Below, in pieces: positions 1 to 9,571 of a stretch of DNA of 64,000 nucleotides. The stretch lies in contig CAVOVH010000005.1 of assembly GCA_963699805.1 (NCBI GenBank), positions 1,054,001 to 1,118,000 of the forward strand, given 5' to 3'. The stretch comes from JAGTVG01 sp963699805. Its GTDB lineage: Bacteria > Bacteroidota > Bacteroidia > Cytophagales > Cyclobacteriaceae. A program made the position numbers and the translations under genes. Positions within the stretch are counted from its first letter, which is position 1; every line of letters starts with the position of its first letter. Under the pieces are notes generated by a model. That model saw only the letters and a list, made by a program, of their open reading frames with translations, was not told the origin of the DNA and searched no databases.

Positions 1-1
1 C

Positions 2-3000
2 AGGGATTTTAAACTGGAAACCAGCCAGTCAAATATTTACGGTTCATTGGAAACAGATTCCCGGATACTTACCAATCCACTTGAAGTGAATCAAGATGCT
101 CCTTTCTTTCTTCGCATCGATAACTCATCTATCAGTCAGGAAGATCTGGATTATTTTATGCAGGAAAATCCAATGAATACCTACCACCTGGGATCCACTG
201 GAATACGGGTAGCGGCTGACGGGAAATTAAACAAGATAGCCCTGGAAGATTTTTATCTTCAAATCAATCAAAGCACCCGTATTTTGAGTCATGGATTACT
301 TGAGAATATCCTGAATCCGGACCGTTTTTCATTCGACATCAGGTTGCTTGAGTTATTTACGACCACCAAAAATCTGATTCAGACTTTCCCGGAGATTGAT
401 TCTTTTAAAACCTACTTGCCTGAAGAATTAACGGCATCGGGTCAGTTTAAGGGATCTCTAAAAAACATGAAGGCGGATCTTGATTTTCAGACATCCAGAG
501 GCCACCTAGGTATTGAGACCAGTTACCGGAAAGAAAATGTTTCTCATAGAGACTCGATCGGTTTAACTTTCCGGCTAGACCGGTATGATCTTCGTGACTT
601 TTTTGACAAGGATTCGCTGGAATATATCACCATGGAAGGTCAAGCAGGCGTTTCAGGAATTGTAAAGCGGAATATTCAGGCATCCATCGATCTGAATCTA
701 TCATCCCTGGCATTTTCTGATACAGTTTTCAAGGATCTGGAATTGACAGGCTATTATGAGCCTGAACAGGCCAGTCTCCGGTTGATCAGCCATGATCCAG
801 CCCTTGGACTGGAAATAATCGCTCATGAAAATGTTGAAGATTCAATTTTAAATTTTGATGTTTCCGCCGGACTCACAGGAGTTGATCTGAAGAACCTGGG
901 CATCAGCAGGAATTCATTGATTCTGAGCACAAAAATGAATGTCAATGGCTGGCTTATTGAAGATGAAGTCAAGGGGATTTTAAAGGTCGAGAACATAAAT
1001 ATAAAAGGATCTGAAGAAGTTGAGATCAATGAAATTCTGGTAGATTTCCTGGTTGGTGAGGATAGTACTTATCTGGACTTAAAATCAGATAATATTTCCA
1101 CTTATTTTTCCAGTAATTTATCTCCGGCAACGATACCTGCAAATCTTAAACAATTTATTATCGGCTCGATAAGGTCATCCGACACACTAGAAACCTCAGG
1201 GAAGGGAAGGATAAGGCTTGACATTCAATTTAAAAAACCACTTGAAAAGTTCAGCGAGGTATTCTCCGATTTTAAAGTGGTGTACCTTGATCATATATCC
1301 ATGGACTATGACGAGGCAAAAAAATACCTGTTTACGGAAATGAACGTACCTGTTTTCAATTACCGGAACATCAGGCTCGACACGCTGAATATGAATTTTT
1401 TGATAAATGAGGGAAATTTGAAATACCGGGTCGATGCAGATGAATTATTGGTTAATTCACTTGATATTGCCAACCTTATTCTGCTGGGAGAGAGGAAAGA
1501 TACATTGTTGACCAATCAATTCATAATAAAAGACAGTCTTGGAGCAGAACGGTACTTTGTAGAGATTGATATGGCTACTTCACCGGATCGGGATCTGTTT
1601 ATACAATTATATCCTGAACGTTTATTGTTGGATGGAAATACATGGGAAGTTTCGGATAACAGTATCATTATAATAGATAAAAATCAAAAAAGGCAGGGAC
1701 AGATTCAAATCAGCCAGGAGGATCAGCAACTTCTTTTCCAGATCGAAAAGGATAGTGTGTATTCATTGGAAGCAAGGAATTTTGACCTGCATTATTTTTC
1801 TGATTTTCTTGGAGGGGATCTCTTTCAAATAGGAGGCATACTGGATATCGAATCCAGCATGATATTACAGGATAGCCTGTCAGGGATAAAGGCAAAACTG
1901 AACGTTAATGACCTCATAATTAACGGCACCCAATTAGGTAACCTTCAGGCATCTCTCCGGGATTTAAATCTGGATGAGACTTCTTTTGATATTTTATCAG
2001 ATAATCAGGGAAATACGATCCTGATCCAGGGAGCATATAATCCGGAATTGCCGCGGAGTCCGCTCCGTTTGAATCTGGATCTGGATATTACCTCCCTCGG
2101 GGCATTTGAAACTTTTGGGAATGGCCTGTTTACCCGGTTAGGAGGAAAGCTAAAGGGAACTGCCAGTGCGGAAGGCAATTTGCAGAATTTAAAAATAAAT
2201 GGAGATATCTCACTGGAACAGGTAAGTTTCTTTTCAGAACAATTAAACAACTGGTACCTCATCGAAGAAGAAAATATCACTGTGAAAAATAACCAGCTCC
2301 AGTTGAAAGATTTTAGCATCACCGATTCCCTCAATAATGACTTTATCATCGATGGCAATGTTAATTTTTCACAGAAAGAGGACATTACATTTAATCTTCA
2401 CATCTTGGCGGATCAATTTACCATTTATAATGCATCAGAAAAGGAAAATACAACCTTGTATGGACAAATGATCATGTCGGCTGATGCAAGGGCCACTGGA
2501 TCCCTGACCAGTCCAAAACTGAATCTCAAGTTGTCCGTTGAAAATGGAACTGATATGACCTATGTGCTCCCGCCAAAAGAAATCAACCTGGTTTCTTACG
2601 ATGGTATTGTTGAATTTGAAGTTCCGGAAGAGTTCGACACCACCTTTATGGTCCTGGAAGAAAATAATTTAACCGACACACTTTTTTCCCGTTTTGAAGG
2701 GATTGACCTGCAATCAGATTTTATAGTCAAAGAGATGGCCCGGTTTAAACTGATTATTGATCCGGGATCAGGAGATTATATTACCGTAAAAGGAAGAGGC
2801 GATTTGAATATCAGATATCAGCAGGGATCGGATGCTTTTTTATCCGGCGTATATAACCTCTCCGGAGGGGAGTATCGGGTTTCTTTTTATGGTCTGGTTC
2901 AAAAAAGTTTTAACATTCTGGAAGGCAGCACCATCACCTGGACCGGGGATCCCGATAACGCCAGAGTCAACCTGACTGCCTCCCATGTTTTAAAAACCTC

Positions 3001-3778
3001 CTCTTCCGGCCTGGTGGCCGCGGAAACGATGGGACTGACGGACGAGGAGATGAGACAATACCGAAGAGCCCTCCCCTACGAAGTAAAAATATTTATTACA
3101 GGAACCTTTCAAAAACCCGAATTTAAATTTTCCATCGATCTCATCGATGAAGACCGGGCGGCTTATCCACTTGTCATTTCAAAATTGAACCGGATTAACA
3201 GCCCGGGTTATGAAAGCCAGCTAACCGAGCAGGTATTCGGATTATTGACGATCGGAAGTTTTATTCCTGAACAAACAGCAGATACGGGAGCCGGATATGG
3301 AGCAGCACTTGCTACTACTGCCGCAGCCAACAGTCTGAATGGGATATTAACCAATGAATTGAACAAACTTTCCGGAAAATATCTTCAGGGAGTAGATATC
3401 GATTTCGGCATGCAGACCTCCAGCCAGATGTCATCCGGAAGTTCGGCAACACAGACAACCATGGACGTCAGGTTCTCTAAAAATTTTTATAATGACAGGA
3501 TCACCATCGAAGCAGAGACCTCTTTTGATGTAGGTGGGGATAATTACGTGGATCCTACAGGATATAATTATTCCAATTTTCAGAGTGATTTTGCTTTTAA
3601 ATATAATCTAACCCAGAAAGGGGATTATAAACTCAAGGTATTTAATAAATCATCCTACGATATCATCTACAAGGATATCAGGACCACGGGATTCGCCATT
3701 ATTTTTGTCAAGGATTTTAATAAATTATCCGACTTAAAAAAAAATAGGGAAAAAAAAGATCAACAAAACAGTAAATAA
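2..3778 (+). CDS. tamB: TamB-like translocation/assembly protein, C-terminal part (5' end outside window)
   Basis: This is the C-terminal part of a TamB/DUF490 protein, the periplasm-spanning partner of a BamA-family outer-membrane protein. The frame is open from the left edge, so the true start lies outside the window; about 1,258 residues are visible. The sequence is a long run of beta-rich segments with alternating polar and hydrophobic residues, as in the TamB beta-taco. It ends in the conserved C-terminal block (SGVYNLSGGEYRVSFYGLV, then EVKIFITGTFQKPEF) and a stretch on membrane-inserted beta structure (FNYEAETSFDVGG-like). The lysine-rich tail ends at a TAA that overlaps the proposed start of the downstream tamL by four bases. 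Tight coupling of the two genes fits a TamB/TamL complex. Family assignment is firm; the exact role in this organism is inferred. Confidence 0.9.
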   Translation, partial: RDFKLETSQSNIYGSLETDSRILTNPLEVNQDAPFFLRIDNSSISQEDLDYFMQENPMNTYHLGSTGIRVAADGKLNKIALEDFYLQINQSTRILSHGLLENILNPDRFSFDIRLLELFTTTKNLIQTFPEIDSFKTYLPEELTASGQFKGSLKNMKADLDFQTSRGHLGIETSYRKENVSHRDSIGLTFRLDRYDLRDFFDKDSLEYITMEGQAGVSGIVKRNIQASIDLNLSSLAFSDTVFKDLELTGYYEPEQASLRLISHDPALGLEIIAHENVEDSILNFDVSAGLTGVDLKNLGISRNSLILSTKMNVNGWLIEDEVKGILKVENINIKGSEEVEINEILVDFLVGEDSTYLDLKSDNISTYFSSNLSPATIPANLKQFIIGSIRSSDTLETSGKGRIRLDIQFKKPLEKFSEVFSDFKVVYLDHISMDYDEAKKYLFTEMNVPVFNYRNIRLDTLNMNFLINEGNLKYRVDADELLVNSLDIANLILLGERKDTLLTNQFIIKDSLGAERYFVEIDMATSPDRDLFIQLYPERLLLDGNTWEVSDNSIIIIDKNQKRQGQIQISQEDQQLLFQIEKDSVYSLEARNFDLHYFSDFLGGDLFQIGGILDIESSMILQDSLSGIKAKLNVNDLIINGTQLGNLQASLRDLNLDETSFDILSDNQGNTILIQGAYNPELPRSPLRLNLDLDITSLGAFETFGNGLFTRLGGKLKGTASAEGNLQNLKINGDISLEQVSFFSEQLNNWYLIEEENITVKNNQLQLKDFSITDSLNNDFIIDGNVNFSQKEDITFNLHILADQFTIYNASEKENTTLYGQMIMSADARATGSLTSPKLNLKLSVENGTDMTYVLPPKEINLVSYDGIVEFEVPEEFDTTFMVLEENNLTDTLFSRFEGIDLQSDFIVKEMARFKLIIDPGSGDYITVKGRGDLNIRYQQGSDAFLSGVYNLSGGEYRVSFYGLVQKSFNILEGSTITWTGDPDNARVNLTASHVLKTSSSGLVAAETMGLTDEEMRQYRRALPYEVKIFITGTFQKPEFKFSIDLIDEDRAAYPLVISKLNRINSPGYESQLTEQVFGLLTIGSFIPEQTADTGAGYGAALATTAAANSLNGILTNELNKLSGKYLQGVDIDFGMQTSSQMSSGSSATQTTMDVRFSKNFYNDRITIEAETSFDVGGDNYVDPTGYNYSNFQSDFAFKYNLTQKGDYKLKVFNKSSYDIIYKDIRTTGFAIIFVKDFNKLSDLKKNREKKDQQNSK

Positions 3779-6084
3779 CGATCAAAAAGACGTACGATCA
3801 TAACCGGATTATTTTAATATGCGCCTTTTTTGCAGGCATACTGTCTTTTTTTTTCCTGGCTGGCTGTACCGGATTAAAACAAATAGAATCCAGTGATCCT
3901 TTATATAAAGGTTCGGAAATCAATTTTCCACCACGATTTAAATCGAAGCTATCAAAGGATATAAAGCATGAGCTATCGAATGTGATCACTCCGCAACCCA
4001 ATGGTAAATTTTTATGGATGCGACCCCGTCTATCCATTTATAATTTTATGGGAAAACCCAAAAAGGAAAAGGGGGTGAGAAGCTGGATCAAGAGAAAGAT
4101 TGGGAAGGCCCCTGTCAGATTAAGTGATGCCAGTCCGGAGAATGTCACGCCCGTGCTGGAAAACCGTTTGTTCAATCATGGTTATTTTAATGCCAGCGCT
4201 GATTATGAAATCGGGCGAAACAGGAAGTTCGCAGAAATCAAATATCATATAACGCCTCGAAACAACTATGTGATCGATTCAATCACCTTTCCGGAAGGCT
4301 CCAATCGGATCCAGGCAAAAATTGCAGGTACCCGTGAAGGTACCCTAATTCGGGAGGGGGAAACCTATGAATTGGGAATACTCGAATCGGAACTTGAAAG
4401 GATCGAGGGTGTTATGAAGGATTCAGGATATTATTATTTTGACAAGAATTATTTAAAATTCAGGGCAGACACTGCTTCCGGAGATCATCAGGTAAATTTA
4501 AAGCTGTTTTTAAAACCGGATAGGCCTCTCAATGCATCCCGGCAAATGAAGATCGGAGATATTATCATTCATGATGAATATACCCTTGAAGATTATCATC
4601 CTGACACCATCCATTTTGATGGGATCACCTATCTTTCCAGTACATTCCGGACGCGTCCGGAGATCATTGTCGACCAGATTTTTATACGCCCGGGAGACCT
4701 TTATTCCAGATCATTGCATTTCAGGACCTTAAACCATTTGGCTAGCCTGGGGATCTACAAGCTGGTGAATGCAAACTTTTTAACAGATTCTTCGTCAAAT
4801 AAACTGCAACCGGATTTCTTACTGACCCTACAGCCAAAAAATTCATTGTCTGCGGAATTAAATGCAGTAGTGAGAACAACGAATTATACGGGTCCGGGTA
4901 TTAACTTAAACTGGAAAAACCGGAACTTTTTCCGTGGCGCCGAAATTTTTTCGATGAATTTCAATGGTAGTTTTGAATTCCAGATCGGTGGTGATTCCAT
5001 CAATACTTCTTTTGAAGTAGGGCTGGATGCCGGCTTGGAGCTACCCAGGGTAGTCCCTTTTAAATTGAAAAAATTATCCCCCGAATTCATACCCATTACA
5101 AATATCCGCATCGGGACGAAGATGTACAGAAGGGTTGAGTTGTATACTATGGTATCTTCTTATACACAATTCGGATACAGGTGGCGCCAGTCGACTTATA
5201 GCAGCCATGATTTACAATTAGCAGATATTTCTTTCACCCAGGTAAGTAACCAGACGGAAGCCTTCAAAGAATATCTTGCGGCAAATCCCATTGTCAAGAG
5301 GAGCTTTGAGGAACAATTTATTGTGGGGATGGGGTATTCTTTCACCTATGATAACCGTCCAAAAAACAGGGTGAATAGCATTTATTTAAATCCATCTTTT
5401 GAGTTGGCGGGAAATGTTCTGTCTTTATTTTATAATACCATCAAGGGAAAAGTAGAACAGCCGGGTGACCAGCATAAATTGTTCGGGGTTCCTTATTCCC
5501 AATTTTTTAAAATCAGGACTGAGTTAAGGGATTATTTCAAGATCGGGAGGAATTCCTTCCTAGTGACCCGGGGGGTCATTGGAGTTGGGATCCCTTATGG
5601 CAATTCGGAAGTCATTCCCTATATCCGTCAATTCTTTGCCGGAGGGACGAATGACCTTCGCGCTTTTGTTTCCAGGACAGTGGGTCCCGGAAGTTACAAT
5701 CCGCCTGTTTCAAATCTAGGGGTCGATCAGACGGGGGATATCAAGCTAGCGGCAAATGTGGAATACCGGTTCAGTTTCACCCGTTTACTGAAAGGCGCCT
5801 GCTTTCTGGATGCCGGGAATGTATGGCTCAAAAATGATGACCCTGAAAGACCGGGCGGTTCCTTTGAGTGGAACCGGTTTTATAAGGAGATCGCCCTTGG
5901 GACCGGATTCGGATTGAGGTTTGATGCAGACTTCGTAGTTGTCCGTTTTGACTTTGCCTGGCCAGTCTTCAGCCCCAACCTGCCTGTTGGTGAACGATGG
6001 GTAATCAGGGACTTTAATCCCCTCAATTCCAATTGGCGAAAGGAAAATCTGTTATTGAATTTTGCCATTGGCTATCCTTTCTGA
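3775..6084 (+). CDS. tamL: TamL, BamA/TamA-family outer-membrane lipoprotein (apparent ATA start)
   Basis: This is a 16-stranded-barrel protein of the Omp85/TamA family, which works with TamB in outer-membrane biogenesis. The N-terminus has a hydrophobic signal segment ending in LAGC (lipid Cys about residue 31), the mark of the Bacteroidota lipoprotein variant TamL. POTRA-like domains follow, then a C-terminal surface-antigen barrel containing FFAGGTNDLRAF and GTGFGLRFDADFVVVRFDFAWP. The frame is open back to 3775, but no ATG, GTG or TTG occurs before GTG at 3982, which would delete the whole signal peptide and lipobox. The best upstream start is ATA at 3775, overlapping the tamB TAA; one G would restore a classic ATGA overlap. 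Product identity is strong and the start is unresolved. Length from 3775 is 769 residues. Confidence 0.88.
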   Translation: MTIKKTYDHNRIILICAFFAGILSFFFLAGCTGLKQIESSDPLYKGSEINFPPRFKSKLSKDIKHELSNVITPQPNGKFLWMRPRLSIYNFMGKPKKEKGVRSWIKRKIGKAPVRLSDASPENVTPVLENRLFNHGYFNASADYEIGRNRKFAEIKYHITPRNNYVIDSITFPEGSNRIQAKIAGTREGTLIREGETYELGILESELERIEGVMKDSGYYYFDKNYLKFRADTASGDHQVNLKLFLKPDRPLNASRQMKIGDIIIHDEYTLEDYHPDTIHFDGITYLSSTFRTRPEIIVDQIFIRPGDLYSRSLHFRTLNHLASLGIYKLVNANFLTDSSSNKLQPDFLLTLQPKNSLSAELNAVVRTTNYTGPGINLNWKNRNFFRGAEIFSMNFNGSFEFQIGGDSINTSFEVGLDAGLELPRVVPFKLKKLSPEFIPITNIRIGTKMYRRVELYTMVSSYTQFGYRWRQSTYSSHDLQLADISFTQVSNQTEAFKEYLAANPIVKRSFEEQFIVGMGYSFTYDNRPKNRVNSIYLNPSFELAGNVLSLFYNTIKGKVEQPGDQHKLFGVPYSQFFKIRTELRDYFKIGRNSFLVTRGVIGVGIPYGNSEVIPYIRQFFAGGTNDLRAFVSRTVGPGSYNPPVSNLGVDQTGDIKLAANVEYRFSFTRLLKGACFLDAGNVWLKNDDPERPGGSFEWNRFYKEIALGTGFGLRFDADFVVVRFDFAWPVFSPNLPVGERWVIRDFNPLNSNWRKENLLLNFAIGYPF

Positions 6085-6185
6085 TTTTTATTAAACATTT
6101 TGTTTATTATCCTGTTTTATTCAATATTTCGTTAAAATTGCTAATAAACAATTCCTGATACTTAACTATAACTTTAATATTACAA

Positions 6186-6659
6186 ATGATGAAAAAGTAT
6201 GTTTTTTTAATCCTATTTGTTTTGATTGGAATGAATATTCATGCACAACATGTGATTGATTATATGGAAGTATCCCGTGAGGTTCTAAAAACTGAAAAAA
6301 AGGCCATCATTGCTGAATTGATGCAATTATCTGAAGCCGAAAGTGCTGTTTTCTGGCCATTGTACAATGAATATCAGAACAAATTGTACGAAGTAGGGAC
6401 TAAAAGAGTAAATCTCCTGATGGATTTCGCCAATCATTTTGAGAATATGTCAAACGATATGGCAGTTGAAATCGTCAATGCATCTCAATCGATTGATATG
6501 GAGCTATTAAAACTCGAAAAAACGTATGGGAAAAAATTCATGAAGATCCTCCCGGCTCAGAAAGCGCTCAGGTATTTACAGGCCGAAAATAAAATCGAAG
6601 CCTTGATCGATGCACAACTTGCATTGGATGTTCCTTTACTCGAATCGATTGAGGATTAA
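6186..6659 (+). CDS. Small exported helical protein, Spy/CpxP-like
   Basis: The protein has 157 residues, with a Sec signal peptide (MMKKYVFLILFVLIGMNIHA, cleavage near residue 21) and then an almost entirely alpha-helical, charged mature part. The segment LSEAESAVFWPLYNEYQNKL resembles the LTxxQ-like helix of small periplasmic proteins that Bacteroidota annotations call Spy/CpxP-like or sensor of ECF-type sigma factor; the FWPxYNEY core is typical. No catalytic motif is seen. It sits alone between tamL and nadK on the same strand, with about 100 bases on either side, so co-expression with the tam genes is possible but not shown. A periplasmic chaperone or stress-sensing role is inference from family resemblance. 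Confidence 0.65.
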   Translation: MMKKYVFLILFVLIGMNIHAQHVIDYMEVSREVLKTEKKAIIAELMQLSEAESAVFWPLYNEYQNKLYEVGTKRVNLLMDFANHFENMSNDMAVEIVNASQSIDMELLKLEKTYGKKFMKILPAQKALRYLQAENKIEALIDAQLALDVPLLESIED

Positions 6660-6759
6660 ATTCTCGGAAATTTAACGAAGGTTTTGGAATTCATTTAATT
6701 TTCACTGGATTAACCGTATGTTACGGTTAATATTTTTATATTCAATAAAATATTTTTTC

Positions 6760-7524
6760 TTGAAAATAGCCTGTATACATTCGGATACACTGACAGCCCT
6801 TGAGAGATTTGAGCTTCTCCAAAGAAATCAGAAATTGGTTTTGCCTGAAGAGGCGGATATCATTATTGTATTGGGGGGAGATGGTTTCATGTTGCATTGT
6901 CTTCACGAATATGGCACACTAGGGAAGCCATTTTATGGAATGAATTGTGGGACCTATGGGTTTTTGATGAATGATTTTACTGAAAATGATTTAGAAAATC
7001 GTCTAAAGAATACTAAAAAGGAGATACTGCATCCGCTGACCATGAAGGCCACCCTAAAATCCGGTGAAATGGCAACAGGGGAAGCCTTCAATGAGGTTTC
7101 CCTTTTCAGAAGAACCAGGCAAACTGCCAATATTGCAGTGTATGTAAATGATGTGGAAAGGATCCCAAAGCTGGTTTGTGATGGAGCACTGGTCGCCACA
7201 CCTGCTGGTAGTACTGCTTATAATTTCTCGGCACATGGCCCTATTATTCCCATTGGTTCCAATGTATTGGCATTGACGCCGGTCAGTGCCTTCCGTCCGA
7301 GAAGGTGGAATGGGGCTTTGTTGCCCCATACAGCCACCATTAAATTTGAAAATCTGGACCCTGAAAAGAGGCCGGTATATGTATCGGCTGATTTTAAGGA
7401 ATGGCCTGATGTGATTTCAGTCGTTATTAAAGAGGACCGGTCCAGGGAAGTATACTTGTTGTTTAACAAGGATCATACCCTGGATGACCGGATATTCAAT
7501 GAACAATTTGCTGTGGGGGATTAA
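6760..7524 (+). CDS. nadK: NAD kinase
   Basis: This cytosolic enzyme phosphorylates NAD to NADP. The diagnostic GGDG motif is at about residues 38-41 (VLGGDGFML), followed by GTYGFLMND, FNEVSLFR and the substrate-binding stretch DGALVATPAGSTAYNFSAHGP. The reading frame is open back to an ATG at 6718, but that adds a non-homologous hydrophobic extension. TTG at 6760 gives the usual family start, LKIACIHSD, so I chose it; length is then 254 residues, within the family range. The stop is shared with the convergent gene on the other strand through a single TTAA palindrome at 7521-7524. Function is confident; the start is moderately so. Confidence 0.93.
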   Translation: MKIACIHSDTLTALERFELLQRNQKLVLPEEADIIIVLGGDGFMLHCLHEYGTLGKPFYGMNCGTYGFLMNDFTENDLENRLKNTKKEILHPLTMKATLKSGEMATGEAFNEVSLFRRTRQTANIAVYVNDVERIPKLVCDGALVATPAGSTAYNFSAHGPIIPIGSNVLALTPVSAFRPRRWNGALLPHTATIKFENLDPEKRPVYVSADFKEWPDVISVVIKEDRSREVYLLFNKDHTLDDRIFNEQFAVGD

Positions 7525-7943
7525 CCATCTTCTTCCTCTTCTTCCGGATTATGATGGTTTTTCCGTTTGAAATAAGCAAGGTAGATATATCCCGGTGGGG
7601 CCAGGATCACAGTTGCTATGGTTGAATCCAATGGTTTGGGAGTTCCCTTCAGACAATGTACAAAATATACCATGGTCGTTGTTAAAAAGGTTGCCACTGT
7701 GATGGATATCAAATAAGCAAAGGCCTTCTTTTTGATTTTATTGACGATCAGGTCAAGGATCTTGATGATGACCCCTCCGATAAAAAATGTATACACTGCC
7801 TGTTTAAGAGCGGCAATACTGGCAGGAAAGATCCCGTTGTCTGAATTGATGTAAGCTACCACACTTCCCATGAAGACCGCTCCAATGATTCCCAGCTTAA
7901 CATCAATGACACTCTTGAAAAAGGAAATTACTCTTTTAAGCAA
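7521..7943 (-). CDS. Small integral membrane protein of unknown function
   Basis: The protein has 140 residues with three or four predicted membrane segments (around residues 16-33, 46-66, 74-95 and 105-122) and a C-terminal acidic tail of consecutive glutamates. No enzyme motif was recognised. It is convergent with nadK and the two stop codons overlap in one TTAA. The upstream gap towards the efflux operon (7944-8114) is AT-rich and holds no recognisable gene. The segment pattern and clean start MLKRVISFFKSV support a real gene, but I cannot name its family. A helical-bundle membrane protein of unknown role is the honest limit. Confidence 0.6.
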   Translation of the reverse strand: MLKRVISFFKSVIDVKLGIIGAVFMGSVVAYINSDNGIFPASIAALKQAVYTFFIGGVIIKILDLIVNKIKKKAFAYLISITVATFLTTTMVYFVHCLKGTPKPLDSTIATVILAPPGYIYLAYFKRKNHHNPEEEEEDG

Positions 7944-8114
7944 TCTTACTGTCCATTGGTCGGTTAAATATATAAGATATTTTTTCTAATCTCTAGATGA
8001 TGAAGTGTATATCTCTAATTATGTGGATAATTCAATGCAAGATTAATATTTTTTTGATATTATATATAATTATTTGATGAATGCGAATAAAACACCTGCA
8101 AGATTTTATTATTG

Positions 8115-9566
8115 CTAATTTTCCGGTTCGGATGCTGAATTCATTTCTTCCTCGGAAAGCCAGCCACCGCCCAATGCTTTATATAATTTGGTATACCCGT
8201 TGAATAAATTCTGTGTTGTTTCGGAATATCTTAACTGAGCTTCAAAAGCCTGACGTTGACTTTCCAATAATTCCAGGTAACTGGTTACTCCTTTGTCATA
8301 TCTTTCCTGTGATAAATTTTGCGCACTAAGTGCTGCGTTTACATAATCTTGATTGACCAGTAGCTCATCTTTATAGGTTGATATTGCTACCAGGGCATCT
8401 TCAACTTCCTGGAAAGCCGTGATCACCGTTCGCTCATATTCATATAGCACTTGCTCTGTTTTATACCTTTCTATTTCCACTCTTCGTTTATTTTTGCCAA
8501 ATTCAAATAAGGGTCCCAGAAGAGTGGCTCCTACTGACCAGGCTGCTCCATTCGCAGTAAGGGCAGTAATATCCGAACTGGCCACACCCAATAAACCTGT
8601 CAAGCTGATGGCAGGAAATCGCTGGGCGATAGCTACACCTATTTGAGCGTTCTGCGCTCGCAATAATTCTTCCGCTTGTAAAATATCAGGCCTTCGAGTG
8701 ATGAGTATGGAAGGCAAACCCACAGGAATGTCCGGGGGTAATTCCTGATCTCTCAAATCTACACCGATCATTACAGGTCCCGGATTTCTTCCTAACAATA
8801 TACTTAGTGCATTTTCAGTCTGGGCAACCCTTCTTTGATATTCTGGAACGGATGCAGCAGCAATGGCCCTTTGAATCTGAGCCTGATTTAGATCTATTTC
8901 AGGAATTATACCTTTATTATATCTTTCCTGTATGATATTTAATGATTGCTGACGTAACTGAAGTGTATTTCTGGAGATTTCCAACTTCCACCTGAAATCC
9001 AGCAATGTAAAATAGGTTCCCACGATCTGTGATATAAGGCCGATCTGAACGGTTCGTCTGCCATACTCCGAAGCGACCAATGAAGCCCTGGCAGATTCCG
9101 TTGTCCGGCGGAATTTTCCCCAGAAATCCAGTTCCCAGTTTAAAGTACCAAAACCTGTAAATACATTTATAGCACTTCCATCTGTTGTTGGCATTCCCTG
9201 AAATACGTTGCCCCGCATAGCACCCGCCTGGTATCCAAACTTGGGCCAGTAATCCGCTTTCGCCAAGCCTACCGTTGCTCTGGATTGTTCAATGCGCGTT
9301 GAGGCAATAAGAACATCTTTATTCTCCCTTAACCCAATCTGAATCAATGTATCCAATACGGGATCCTGGAACAGATCCCACCATTTTATATTCAGTACTG
9401 AATCTGTCATGGCGAGTTGAAGGCTGTCGTATCTATATACAGCTGTTGAGTCTATTTGAGATAAAGGTTTCTGGAATTTTGGACCGACTTTGCAGGCATT
9501 AATTACAATTACCGATATCAGAAACAGGAATATAATTGAAATTCTATTTTTCATCTCTGGGATCAT
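8115..9566 (-). CDS. RND efflux outer-membrane lipoprotein (TolC/OprM/NodT family)
   Basis: This is the outer-membrane channel of a tripartite efflux pump. A short signal peptide ends at the lipobox INAC (lipid Cys about residue 25), followed by the typical KVGPKFQKP entry of NodT/OprM proteins. Two outer-membrane efflux repeats follow, with WWDLFQDPVLDTLI, ARVEGF-like helical stretches, LITRRPDILQAEELLRAQNAQIGVAIAQRFPAISLTG-type sequence and the end motif YLELLESQRQAFEAQL. At 483 residues it has normal family length. It is the last gene of the operon adaptor-pump-channel; its start lies 5 bases after the pump stop, and an internal ATG four codons later is an alternative. Substrates cannot be predicted, though multidrug or solvent export is typical for this class. 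Confidence 0.92.
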   Translation of the reverse strand: MIPEMKNRISIIFLFLISVIVINACKVGPKFQKPLSQIDSTAVYRYDSLQLAMTDSVLNIKWWDLFQDPVLDTLIQIGLRENKDVLIASTRIEQSRATVGLAKADYWPKFGYQAGAMRGNVFQGMPTTDGSAINVFTGFGTLNWELDFWGKFRRTTESARASLVASEYGRRTVQIGLISQIVGTYFTLLDFRWKLEISRNTLQLRQQSLNIIQERYNKGIIPEIDLNQAQIQRAIAAASVPEYQRRVAQTENALSILLGRNPGPVMIGVDLRDQELPPDIPVGLPSILITRRPDILQAEELLRAQNAQIGVAIAQRFPAISLTGLLGVASSDITALTANGAAWSVGATLLGPLFEFGKNKRRVEIERYKTEQVLYEYERTVITAFQEVEDALVAISTYKDELLVNQDYVNAALSAQNLSQERYDKGVTSYLELLESQRQAFEAQLRYSETTQNLFNGYTKLYKALGGGWLSEEEMNSASEPEN

Positions 9567-9571
9567 TTTCG

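Noticed and set aside
3982..6084. GTG at 3982 as the start of tamL
   Set aside because: It would remove the in-frame signal peptide and lipobox that the outer-membrane protein needs.
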